A stretch of DNA of 21,494 bases from Fragilaria radians (Eukaryota; Bacillariophyta; Fragilariophyceae; Fragilariales; Fragilariaceae), in assembly GCA_900642245.1 (NCBI GenBank), contig CAAAJI010000341.1:44708-66201 (forward strand), written 5' to 3'. The notes beneath the pieces were generated by a model, which was given only the letters and a program-made list of their open reading frames with translations, was not told the DNA's origin and searched no databases. The position numbers were made by a program, and so were the translations under genes. Positions 1 through 9,724 of this stretch are shown one piece after another. Position 1 is the stretch's first letter. Every line of letters starts with the position of its first letter.

Positions 1-11
1 GGACGAACCAT
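1..11 (-). CDS. Start of a paralogous gene cut by the left window edge
   Basis: Read on the minus strand, 11-9 is ATG, followed by codons for Val and Arg before the window ends. The start is supported by its context. The ~40 bases upstream match the bases upstream of the Pro-Thr repeat gene start at 6985 closely, including the ATG and the shared Arg codon at position 3 (MVR here, MGR there). I infer that a tandem paralog of that secreted protein lies just outside the window, in the same orientation. Nothing of its body is visible, so its function and intactness are unknown. Confidence 0.55.
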
Positions 12-375
12 TTCAATTTCAATGTAAGCGTAAAATGAGACCGAAATGAATAGATTCAGTCTTTTTATGATGCTCCATACTTTTGGTTTAGTGCATTGAA
101 AGCCTTTGGACAATAGTTTTGTTATGTCTACCGTTCTTATACAAAATACGAATACACATTCGGATTAGGAAAACCAATCTACTTACGTATCTTATAAATG
201 TTTCTGGAAATGCAAATTTGATGAAATGCCTGCCCGGGTTAAGTCATTTCACTCCGTTTTATGTGAGCCCTGACGAAATGATTTATTGGACGTTGAGCGG
301 TTTCGGTCATCCAAGATGCATTTCTGGCATTACGTTGAGCGTCAAATGTTTTTAAGCGCATGGTCATCGTTGTTG
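12..375 (-). promoter_or_regulatory. Duplicated upstream region, copy 1
   Basis: This stretch aligns with 6986-7357 in the same orientation over about 370 bp, with small indels. Shared blocks include TGAAATGCCTGCCC against TGAAATGCTTGCCC, ATACGAATACACAT against TTACGAATACACAT, AAGTCATTTCAC in both, and CTTATAAATGTTTC against CTGTATAAATGTTTC. Similarity fades near 375. Both copies sit directly upstream of a minus-strand start codon, so this is most simply a promoter and 5' leader duplicated along with a gene. The short open frames across it are not conserved between the copies and are not taken as genes. Confidence 0.7.
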
Positions 376-595
376 ATATGTAAAATATATTGATTATATG
401 CATTTGCTACTAGGTTGTAGACCGTGCCAGATTGTGGTTTTGAAGTGATTTGGTATGCTGTAAAAATAAATTGTCTCCTGGGTTCTGTTGTTTTTCTATC
501 CCAATGGGCACTTTTTTGTTCCATTCTCCAGAAAATGATACGCATCAATCTCAAGATATCCGTGGCCAACTCTGACTGCTTATTACAGCGGTAAA

Positions 596-909
596 TTGTT
601 TATATGCAAAGATTTTCAGTCAATGAAAATGACTATGGAATAAAAGGAAAATCAATAACAGTTAGAAGAAAGTGCAATTGCTGAGAGATTTCACCAATTA
701 ATTGCAAACATCATTCAAACATTGAGCTAGAATGCAGCTATCTGGATGGAAACAATGCTTGGAAAGGAATCCTTGGAGGAACCACCCTTGTAATTAGATT
801 TACCTTTCACGCCATTCTGGAAAGCACACCAGGACAATTTGTGCGTTGAAATAGACACGTTTTTAAGTATCCAACATGCAGCAAATTAGGAATTTAGAAA
901 ACAACAAAT
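596..909 (+). pseudogene. Ty3/Gypsy integrase relic, core part
   Basis: Short stretches in shifting frames match the end of a Gypsy integrase core. NDYGIKGKSITV lies around 633-665, AERFHQLIANIIQTL at 680-724, and a segment ending STPGQFV at 823-843, the usual 'TPxQLVFGRD' region. VEIDTFLSIQHAAN at 845-886 follows, then a stop, then EFRKQQI at 890-910. Frameshifts and stop codons show it is long dead. The first catalytic Asp region is missing, so the fragment is truncated on the left. It continues at 1490 after an insertion. Family recognition rests on remembered motifs. Confidence 0.75.
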
Positions 910-1484
910 TGACATACTTTAAGTTAAGTTCATTAAGATATTACCAAGTACTATTGGTTGTGAGCAATGCAGTCTAAAAAATACAATTATAAATTACTAA
1001 GGCTTAGAAATGTGTGTGTGTGTACTGGTACAGGAGATCTCCAAAGTTATCCTTAGTACATAGTAAATAATACTAGAATTCATATTCTTATATTTACTCA
1101 TCTAAATGTAGAATAGGTCACATAAGTAACCATTCTTTCTTTACTTTCCATAAATGCAATTAAGATATAGTCTCATATGAATTCAGTGATGCTGAGTATG
1201 GCATGTACATGAAAAATATCATTTAAAATCTTTTCAGGATTGTCATATCATTACAGAAGGAATAGCAATTAATAGGAATCTATCAAGATTCACAATTGAT
1301 GAATCTAAGTTGTGAATCTAAGATTACAAGTCTAAATGTTCAGTGTTGAATCTAATGCGTAAGCAAACGAGAGTACGTGATCAAGGAAACTCATTGCAAA
1401 TGATTCACAAGAGATCTAAGATAATTTAACTTTTTAGATCATAATTTTTCAAATTTGTATATGCTCTTAGAGCAGCTTAGAGCA
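910..1484 (+). repeat. LTR-like interspersed element, copy A (solo)
   Basis: This ~575-bp non-coding element begins TGACATAC and ends TTAGAGCA, the TG...CA ends typical of LTRs. It is flanked by the 5-bp duplication CAAAT at 905-909 and 1485-1489 (the match extends to ACAAATT). Removing it with one flank copy restores a continuous frame through the Gypsy integrase on either side, so it is a genuine later insertion. A diverged copy lies inverted at 13373-13934. One shared block of 21 identical bases lies at 1082-1102 here and, as reverse complement, at 13759-13779 there. It contains a short TG run at 1011-1022. With no internal coding region it is best read as a solo LTR, although the owning element is not identified. 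Confidence 0.75.
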
Positions 1485-1489
1485 CAAAT

Positions 1490-1712
1490 TATCTATCTTA
1501 ACAAAAAGAGAGAAAATGTCAAATGCATGGAACACGTCTATAAAGTAGGAGACAAAAATGCTGTTAAGCAGAGGAACCGAAAATAAGTATGAGTCCGTAC
1601 CAAGGCGCCTTTCATATTTTGCAAATCAATGACAGTGGGACAGTTTGCCTGAAGTTAAATATCCTGAGTATTTTACATTAGAAGAATTATGCCGTCATAC
1701 TCAGTCAGGTTA
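1490..1712 (+). pseudogene. Ty3/Gypsy integrase relic, C-terminal part
   Basis: This continues the integrase interrupted by the element at 910-1484. In frame with 842-909 it reads IYLNKKREN and then HVYKVGDK at 1533-1556, the conserved 'YKVGDKV' start of the integrase C-terminal domain. After a frameshift come QGAFHILQINDSGTV at 1611-1655 and, in another frame, YIRRIMP at 1674-1694, the usual terminal 'INIRRxxPY'. At least two frameshifts and stop codons are present. No LTR could be recognised immediately downstream. Confidence 0.75.
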
Positions 1713-4654
1713 AGCCTTTAACATTCTCTTCTCTAACTACTTGCTAATTTGAAATTGATTTTGCCATTTTTTCAGTTCATAATTGACTGGCTTCATAAGC
1801 TTGTCCTCTTTATCTGGTCCTTTACTGAATTTCACAAATATTTAATTCTTCATGTGAACTGTCTAGGTTGGATTTGTCAAGGCATTTTGGGTGTTCCATG
1901 CGTAAATATTCTCTAAGTTAAACATTGAATCATTTTACACCCGGAGTGATCACTATTTCCTTTGTCTTAATTTGATTGAGTGTATACCCTATGTAGGGAA
2001 TAGGGATTGTTTGTGACCAGCAATTGTTTTAAGTTTAGCAATAGGAATAGTAAATACGGTTTGTAAAAAAATCTGTGTATGAAGAGGGTCTCTAGCAGTA
2101 GCGTCGTAAATACTCCTTTCAATTTAAATACACTATAATGTCTGATAATTGTTGTGGTCAAGATCAAGGTCAAAAGACTCTTGCACACCAAAGCTGCCTA
2201 TCTCATCAATGTGCAAGCCCAACACAAAGAATCCAATATACAAGCCCATTGACAAAAGTGTTATACACTATCTGTGAGAATACAGATTTTCTATAATTGA
2301 TGGATTGCATGGTGTAGTATATTTCATAAAAAAAACACAAGGAAAAAACAAGAATTCTTGTCCAATAACAAGATTTATGCGCCATCTAGACGAAAATTTT
2401 AAAAATAGCTATTTCCTAGCTTGTAAATCTCCTTACTCAACAATTATGTTCTTGGGGTGAATCCTACAAACAACAGCTAAGTTAAATGTATGGGATATGA
2501 CATGTCTGATGCAAGTGCTTCATACGTTTCAATGTGAGATTTACACAATCCCGAGGAAAGGTCTAGCTAATTTCCATTCTAATGATGAACATTCCTTTTC
2601 CAACGAGACAGAAATCATAATGGTACACGCACTTTTGTTCCTTAGCTTCCTTTTCGGGTAGATTGGAACAATGTGGTGAAATATCGCTTGCCAACGATTC
2701 ACAGACATCATGTGTCAAGGCGATTTTTTTAAACTTGTATGGGTCGATTCGCGATAACGCATACGGGTGATCAGTAGAATTCTTATTTATGATGATCATC
2801 ATCAGCAGTAGAAAAAGGTTGAAATAGTAACAATGCAAACATGGCACATCGATGCAAATGAACAGCAGGTATTCCACTTCGTATCCATCCAGTTCGTTTA
2901 ATATCCTTTATCTTGCCACAAATTTGTGTGAGAAATGACACATATTGGTAGCGTGTCGAGCAGGAAGTTGACATGACAAGCGATTCTACTTCCACAAACA
3001 AAACGAAAAGAATCACAAAACCTTAAGATGTCATCCTCATGTTTTGTTACTGGATTTGGTAGTAGCAGTAGTACTTGTATACACTCCCTATAATTTGGTG
3101 GTTGGAGTGCCATGGACATACAGGAACTAATACTCTAGTTTCCTATAAACATAATCAGTGGAATCCAAAGACATTCCTATTTCATGGGACATGCATGGCC
3201 TGGTTTGAAGCACCTCATCGGATATCCTTTTCTCCGAGCGAATGTATTTGTGGGTACGCGCGTGTCAACATGGAGTACCTCTGTTTGGAAGATACGTAGC
3301 TCTTCTGAATTTCTCATTCGCCACATCTCGCTCACTAAGAGTATATTTGTGTACATACAATTCCAGCAATCATGATGATTTCAGTTCTGTAACTGCATGG
3401 ACTTGCCTCATGAGAGATCTGGACTTAGTAGATACTGCTTCTGTCATTGGTATAGGGCTGGAACGCAAGTTTGGAGATAACTTATCAGCTGTCTGAAAGA
3501 GTACGGATACTAGTAGCATTGAGTTTGTGAAACCACAGCTCTAGCTGGTTAACATGATATCAAAATTAAGACTGCAGAAATTATTGGCAAAGTTATATAC
3601 AAGTTTTACGATCAATCAGGCATTAAATTTTGCCAAAATCCAGGTTTCAGCATGGAACTTAATTGATTGAGTAATTGTTTTAGGTATTGAGCCTAGAGGT
3701 ATAAGATTTATTTGAAAAAATCTGACATCTAGCATGTCCCCATATCCCGTAAATAGAGTCGTTCCAGTTTATCATTATGCTAAAAGTATAATCATCGCTC
3801 AATTTTCAGAATCAGAGTTCCTCAATAGACAAACGAGTTACGAAATTTCACTGTCAAGAATTGCAGAATACGACAGGTGTAGAAATCTGAGAGATACATT
3901 GGCTTCCTTGCCTTATGTACGTTCATGTAAGAATTTCTATATTTCTTAATCATCCATATCCAACTGTATAAAGGCACTAACATGATGATGGTTGCAAGAT
4001 TTCTGGAATCGGAAGTGATTGAATCATTTTCGAATCTTTTTAAGATGATCTTAAGTATTAACATATCAGATTTGCAGTTTTAACACAGATTAAACTTTAG
4101 CCGGTCTCAGCATAGCATGCGCAATTAAACATCACTTTTTACAAAATATTTAATCTCAATCACGTAAAAGGTTCTTTTATCCACAGATCTGTCACAAGAA
4201 AAATTATTTTCATCGGATTTTTGATTACTCTCTGGCTTGCATGCAGAGATGTGGTTGAGTTATATTAAGCATCCCAATAGTAAGTTTAAATCAATTGATT
4301 TGAATGACCATTCTTTTTTCTGCTTTGCTATTGATGAAATGAAAAGTGCTTGGGATGAAAGCATTATTGTCACACTCAAGAAATTAATTATGACTATCGT
4401 TACACTGATGTAGTATTTAGTGGCAATTCATCAACTTGAGCTTACGCAGAACCTATGAATCCTTTATTACTTTCTCAACCTTTCTATCTCTTGTTTCGAT
4501 TCACATCCTACAAGCTTGAAAAAAATTTAGCTGCATCTCTGAACTATAGCTTTAAAGTCAACTATTCAGGCAATCAAATCCACGTAAAGTGTGATATCAT
4601 TCCCTTGAAAAAAGAGAAATGATCCAAGTGCATGCATCAGATACAACGCATACA
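1713..4654. other. Long intergenic region without a convincing gene
   Basis: About 2.9 kb of AT-rich sequence. Open frames here are short and mostly lack ATG starts. Two areas deserve mention. Minus-strand frames between 3119 and 2563 are unusually dense; the last (2877-2563) encodes a hydrophobic stretch then a Lys-rich, Cys-containing tail, but it opens after a stop without an ATG, so it would need an unseen splice. A plus-strand frame at 3242-3496 contains RDLDLVDTASVIGIGLERKFG, with no family recognised. No tRNA, CRISPR or clear transposon was seen. Part of it may be undetected remains of the Gypsy element. Confidence 0.5.
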
Positions 4655-6985
4655 TTAGTTTAAGACTGTAACTCCAGCTGTCCCCGTAAGTACCACAATA
4701 AGAGATTTCACAGAAGGCTTGTTGGTGATAACTCTTTGAACTGCATTGTCACCAAGCCCTCGGTAAGTAAAAGTTTCTCTTTTTCCTTCTACGTACACGA
4801 ATATTAATTTTTGGTCAGCCTCATCAACATCGATCAGACCAATATCTGACACAAACATTGGAAGAGGGAAATCAAACGTAATGTTCCCTCCTTTGCTATT
4901 TGCCTTTACAAATTCTGTATTTGCCTCTTGAATGATCAATGCATCTTTACATTTTGTGAGAAATCAGTTTTGCGATGTATCTTCAGTTCATTTGACAAAT
5001 AACTTACTCTGAATAGGGACACAATTCTCACCAGGTTGACCAGGTTGCCCACCAAATCCAATTCCAAAGCCACCGCAATTATCGTTTGGGCTTCCTAAGT
5101 CGACGTTACCTTCATCGTTAAAAACAGGCAAACTTGTATTATAAATGCGGGCTTGACCATGTGGAGTGTAGCCTCCTTCATTTGGTGAGGCTCCGATAGT
5201 TACTCGTAAATTATCGCTCCATTGCGAATTCACGTAACTACCATGAAAAATTTCTTCGGTTGCACTCTCACTTGAGAAATCCAATGAGCTACAACGTTGG
5301 CATGAGTTTGATGCATATTCATTCAAAATTCCTTTTTCTAAATTGGAAACACTAAGACTTGGAACGATTGGATCAGGACAATTTGCTGACATATCAGAAA
5401 TGCCAGTCTTAGATACTTCAATTATTATCTCTGGAGATGATCCCAAACATTGTAGATGCTTGGGAACTATTTGACCAAGCGCAAGTTCAAGAAGTTTACT
5501 CTTGACTAGAGTTGTCACATCTTCCCGTTGTAATTCTCTGGGAAAATTGGCAGAAAGTGATATGCTTGCGGGCGTTTCTTTCGCTTTTCTATTTGTAGTT
5601 GAAGGAATCGGTTTCGTTGTTGTAGACGTTACTGTTGGATTCTTTACTGTAGGCGTAGTAGTTGGGTTCCTCGTTGTAGGACTAATTGTTGTTGGCTTAA
5701 CAGTTGGATTCCTCGTCGTAGGAACAAAAGTTGGATTCCTTGTCGTAGGATTAAAGGTTGGATTCTTCGTTGTAGGACTCATCGTCGTAGGTTTAAGAGT
5801 AGGATTCTTTGTCGTAGGATTAGAAGTTGGATTCCTCGTCGTAGGATTCATAGTGGTAGGCTTAAGGGTAGGATTCTTCGTCGTGGGATTAGAAGTTGGA
5901 TTCCTCGTCGTAGGATTCACAGTGGTAGGCTTAAGGGTAGGATTATTCGTCGTGGGATTAGAAGTTGGATTCCTCGTCGTAGGACTTTTCGTCGTAGGTT
6001 CGAGAGTTGGATTCTTCGTGGGCTTCCCAGTAGGACTCCCAGTCGTAGGATTAGGAGTTGGATTCCTCGTCGTTGGATTAAGGATTGGCATAGGACTGGT
6101 AACAGTAGTCAAATCAATGCTAGGAGTTCTTCTGATGATCGAAATCGCTGGAATCACTGTCATGGGAGTTGTGGTCACCGGTGAGGAGATATTAGATGCA
6201 GGCGAAGTAGATGTGGTAATTGGTTGAGATGTCGTTGAAATACGATTAGAAGTCGAGTCTGTCGGTTTTGATATCGTCGGAGTTATGGGGGCACCGTCAA
6301 TAACATGAACGTCATCACTAGGAGTGGTCATAATTGGAGTCATGGGGCTGTTATTGGTTAGATCATTACCATTCTCAAAAGGAGCAAGAGCAGTCGGAGA
6401 CCTCGGCTGTATTGGATTGAAGATAATTGAATGATCCGCAGGAGCATGGGTTGGGGCTGTATTCATATCCAGTTGTTCTCTAGAGCAACTTCGACAACCA
6501 CCAGATCCAGTCCAAACCCAAGAAGTGCGAGCTTTAGCTCGACGATTCCACAGTTTTAGGGAATCTGAGCTGGTCAAAGGAGGATGTGTGCAGACTGCAG
6601 CTGCAAATATACCTGTGAAAGCGCGCATAAGGCTTTCAGAACCAAAGTTAAGAAGCATAAGGTCAACTTCATTTCGAAGTAAGTTTTGATCGGCTAACGT
6701 GCATAAGGACTCATCGCTGTCTTCACCTGGTGTGATGGCTAATGTGAAGTTGAAAAATTCATCAATCCTTCCTCTTCGGCCTTGCATCCTTCTCGAACTT
6801 AGGAGAGGGTCTTTTGTTTCTTGACTGAAAACGGAATGAAGCAGGTCCCCATGTCCTTCTTCCTTCTCTCTAGACTCTTGGAGGATCGCCGGATGGGATT
6901 CCAGGAATTGATGTTGACTTCCAAGTTCAGCTGCATGAATAACAACTCCTAGAAAATGGAGATACATCGCGATAACACGACCCAT
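4655..6985 (-). CDS. Secreted Pro-Thr repeat protein, two exons
   Basis: The gene is a join of 6985-5008 and 4944-4655, giving about 755 residues. The GT-AG intron follows residue 659 in phase 1. The start ATG is followed by a hydrophobic segment (about residues 6-19), a likely signal peptide. Residues ~20-170 form an unrecognised domain with a CxxC at 164-167. Residues ~170-300 are Ser/Thr/Pro-rich, and ~300-465 are a regular NPTT/KPTT tract. A second region with a CxxC near 562-565 follows, then a C-terminal module. That module has RIYNTSLPVFNDEGNVDLGSP, an NCGG...PGQPGENC loop, the motif RGLGDNAVQRV, and a beta-rich end (VVLTGTAGV). From memory, this module recurs at the C-terminus of extracellular proteins of diatoms and some bacteria. 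The likely role is a glycosylated cell-surface or wall protein (inference). It shares its upstream region with a paralog at the left edge. Confidence 0.85.
4945..5007 (-). other. Intron of the Pro-Thr repeat gene (63 bp)
   Basis: On the minus strand the intron starts GTAAGTT at 5007 and ends TGTAAAG at 4945. Splicing joins ...NCVPIQ to NALIIQEANTEF, keeping the frame and completing the conserved C-terminal module. Without splicing the frame ends after only six further residues (SKLFVK). The downstream frame from 4939 has no ATG of its own at its start, which also argues for splicing. Confidence 0.85.
5590..6080 (-). repeat. Coding tandem repeat, 69-bp period, Pro-Thr tract
   Basis: The tract encodes units of the type NPTTRNPT, SNPTTKNPT, LKPTT. 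The higher-order unit is 23 residues (69 bp): the same sequence starts at 5829 and at 5898. Units differ by only a few bases in the centre and more at the edges, the usual picture of expansion by unequal exchange or slippage. Because the period is a multiple of three, the opposite strand is also open (Val-Gly-rich frame at 5502-6227), which is a shadow. The Thr residues are candidate O-glycosylation sites (inference). Confidence 0.9.
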
Positions 6986-7357
6986 TACAAATTCAATGCA
7001 AGCGTTTTATGAGAATTTAATGAATCTCTGAAATGAAATCAATTATGACCGATACCTTGGTTAAGGACATTAAAAGCTTTCGGCTAATAGTTTTGGTACG
7101 TCTAAATTTCCGAAGTTATAAAAGACTTCTGGTTCAGATTACGAATACACATAAGGCTCAGGCATACTTATCTACTGACTTTCTGTATAAATGTTTCCGA
7201 AAATTTAAATTTAATGAAATGCTTGCCCCAAATAAAGTCATTTCACAAAAATTGATGTATGCCCTCTGGGACTCAGTCATATGATTGGTTTTCATGGAGA
7301 TGCCGTCACTATTGCCTATACTTGAGCTTAATATGTTTCTAAGCATAATCTCATCGT
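6986..7357 (-). promoter_or_regulatory. Duplicated upstream region, copy 2 (Pro-Thr gene promoter)
   Basis: This is the upstream region of the gene starting at 6985. It aligns along its length with 12-375 at the left edge, best over the first ~40 bases before the ATG and in a block around 7189-7240. No single TATA box or factor site can be assigned with confidence. Blocks conserved between the copies, such as TATAAATGTTTC and AAGTCATTTCAC, are candidates for regulatory elements kept after duplication. Confidence 0.6.
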
Positions 7358-8137
7358 ATTACTGTTAATTGTTTTTCCTTAAAACCTTTTGAGAAGGAGG
7401 AAAACCATAAGAACGTTGTCATTGTTACATTTAATTCTTATACGAAAAAAGGACATTAAGAGACATCTGAGGACGAGTCATATAATGCTACATGGGACAC
7501 AACCTATCTTGCACTTTTTCAAGGTAAGATTCAGATCCTAGAATTGAACTCTCTTAAAGGAAAAATTATTTACAACAATTTGTTTTGCAAGGATTGCATT
7601 TTATTCAAATGAGGAGAAGAGACTTTGAATCTAATGCTCCTTCCTATTGTACGATGCCTGATAATAATAAAAAATAATTAATTTGGCAAACCTTTAATGC
7701 ATTCGTAAAATCAAGGCAATGCTTTTCGCAACAAAGTGCATCCATTTTAATACAGGTTAAATGCCTTATCCGTTCTATACAATAGGAACAAGCTATGAAA
7801 TATGCTTCAGCGAGTGCAAACACAAATAGAACAGAGTATGTGCTCTTGAGAGGGTTGTACCGGGGTGAACAAGAATAACTTTGAACCCTAATCATTGAAA
7901 CTTCTCCTGTCTTATTGCTATCATTGCATATTGCAACAAGTTCATTTCATGAAAAACAAGTTAGAACGCCTAACCCCTGTTTTCCCCTGAACAGATTCAA
8001 GCAATCAGGCTTTGATGGAGGGAGAATATCAGCACTGATAGTAATACCGCTGATACAAAGTTTATAGTATAGACAGATATCTTTACTTATTGTAGTGACA
8101 AATAAGGCTCAAATTTTTGATCTGAAATTGGTTGTTT
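7358..8137. other. Intergenic, nothing recognised
   Basis: AT-rich sequence of ~780 bp. A minus-strand open frame of 83 codons at 7895-7644 has many hydrophobic and Cys residues but no family resemblance and no upstream support. I see no RNA gene or transposon signature. Confidence 0.4.
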
Positions 8138-8365
8138 TCAGTTATTAGGAAGTAACAGTATTGCTAATGCGACATCTATATTTAGTAGATTCTTCTTTAT
8201 TTCAATCGAAGGAAAATGAAGGTAGTAAAGAGCATTAGGAGATTTCACGGCCGTGGCGTATTCTTCAGATACAGCCACATTTGTGGACGAGCGCAAGAGC
8301 TTTTGCCATTCTTCAGGAGCGCGTTGCTCGGCATCCATAAGAAACATTTGAACGTCATTGAGCAT
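8138..8365 (-). CDS. Small hypothetical ORF, 75 aa, uncertain
   Basis: This frame starts at a real ATG (8365) with an in-frame stop three codons upstream. It encodes a mostly soluble, Ala/Glu/Ser-containing N-terminal two thirds (VQMFLMDAEQRAPEEWQKLL) and a hydrophobic end (VALAILLLPNN). Its composition is more protein-like than the opposite frame. Just upstream, 8448-8392 encodes an 18-residue signal-peptide-like stretch (MSGLTLILAATAYTYFFT) ending in a stop in a different frame. The two could be exons of one small secreted protein or a frameshifted remnant, but I found no convincing splice pair. No family recognised. Confidence 0.25.
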   Translation of the reverse strand: MLNDVQMFLMDAEQRAPEEWQKLLRSSTNVAVSEEYATAVKSPNALYYLHFPSIEIKKNLLNIDVALAILLLPNN

Positions 8366-8479
8366 AGACGTTTATGGATAAGAAAAAATGTCTATGTGAA
8401 AAAATATGTATATGCGGTAGCGGCCAATATCAGCGTCAAACCAGACATTTTTAATGAAATGATGCAGTTTTTGCCGTAG

Positions 8480-9724
8480 ATATTGATGAAACTATTCTCA
8501 ATAAACAAGGATAAGGCGCATTTCAATCAGTTTACGATGAACTAACACCACCGCCTTTCTTGCATCAGTCTGTTATACAAATGTACACACCTTGCCCTCA
8601 GAGCTCACTTCACAACATGTGTTGCTTGAAAACCGTGCTGGAAGAACGTTGATGTTACCACTGTCAATTTTAGCCATTTGTGTATCTAAGGCATATTTAA
8701 AAGGGGAAAACTGTTAACAAGTCAAATTCAGACCACTCAAACTATCCATTTGAGTACCATCATAACAGGATGCTTGTCTGTCTTTACAGGTTCTTATCTT
8801 ACCCAATATGATGTACATCAAATAGTATGATTTGCAGGATCACTGTTATATTGAATAAATCTCCTCTAAAGTTGGATTCAAAAGTAGTAACCAGAGAAAC
8901 GTTCAGTTAGAGGTTAAGGCTTGCTTTTTCTAGAATTAACACTGGATGTATTTATGGGTAATTGGCCTGAATTAGGCAAGGGTATATGTCAGTTGCTTTA
9001 TCTTCAAGTGCAATATTACTCAGCCTGTGAAACAAATAATTATGAAGGGATATCAATGTAGATTAATTTTTAGGGTATACAAAAAGTTCTGCAAATGTCA
9101 GTGATACCTTGAAAAAGGAACTAACCCGTGAGCTGATGAAATAATCTCGCGGGTAAACGATGTATTATATCCAGTCAGATGTCATTCTAGGTGAACGGGT
9201 TATGGTGGTAGAGAGATTGAGGTAGGAACAGTCCAGGAGAACTAAATAAGATAGTCAACATAATTTCGGGACTGGTATAATGGGATCAGAGTCATGGGTG
9301 AATTTTGCTTAAATGTCATTCTTACAACCTTTTTGTTACACAAATGTTTCGTGATTCAACATTTATGCCACTAATATCTGATTTGGATTTGTATTTTCAT
9401 ATGAGCAATCGTCATACAAGTTGTTTCTGTAGCATCAATCTTTTCTCCTTCTTCCTTCTTTTACAACATTTGACAAATATAAGCATCACCGCATTGTGAA
9501 GTAATCATCAAATCTATTTAGTATAATCAAAATGAATGTTCTTCCTAGATTGACAGAAGTATTCATTTTTTTGCTTCCATAGTCATTGGTGAAACACAAA
9601 TCAACTATGTCCATCCAGCAGTCTCTGCACAGACACGAGGTGATTCCTACAAGGAGAAAATGAGTCACTACCAAAGAAGATACTCTGAGCATTTCTCTCA
9701 TGCAAGACAACTGCAGAGCACTAT
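8480..9724. other. Intergenic, no gene recognised
   Basis: About 1.2 kb of AT-rich sequence between the small ORF and the truncated Copia relic. The missing part of the Copia reverse transcriptase and RNase H was looked for on the minus strand here and not seen. A short GC-rich hairpin lies at 9124-9154 (stem ACCCGTGAG with CTCGCGGGT, 13-nt loop). The short frames at 9305-9499 and 9710-9486 show no family features. Confidence 0.4.

Noticed and set aside
119..355. 78-codon plus-strand frame at the left
   Set aside because: It lies in the duplicated upstream region, and the matching frame is not kept in the second copy at 7033-7350.
1011..1022. TG microsatellite
   Set aside because: Only six TG units inside the LTR-like element; part of that repeat and not a separate feature of interest.
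2563..3119. Dense minus-strand frames as a multi-exon gene
   Set aside because: The last frame opens without an ATG, no good donor/acceptor pair linked the pieces, and no family was recognised. Described only as part of the intergenic region.
5502..6227. 241-codon plus-strand Val-Gly-rich frame (repeated VVGLRVGF)
   Set aside because: It is the complement of the Pro-Thr tandem repeat; a repeat period divisible by three keeps the opposite strand open. The minus strand has the signal peptide, the intron and the conserved module.
9123..9160. Hammerhead ribozyme or C/D snoRNA (CTGATGA)
   Set aside because: CTGATGA sits in a hairpin loop, the GAAA and flanking helices of a hammerhead are missing, and no suitable D box follows for a C/D snoRNA.
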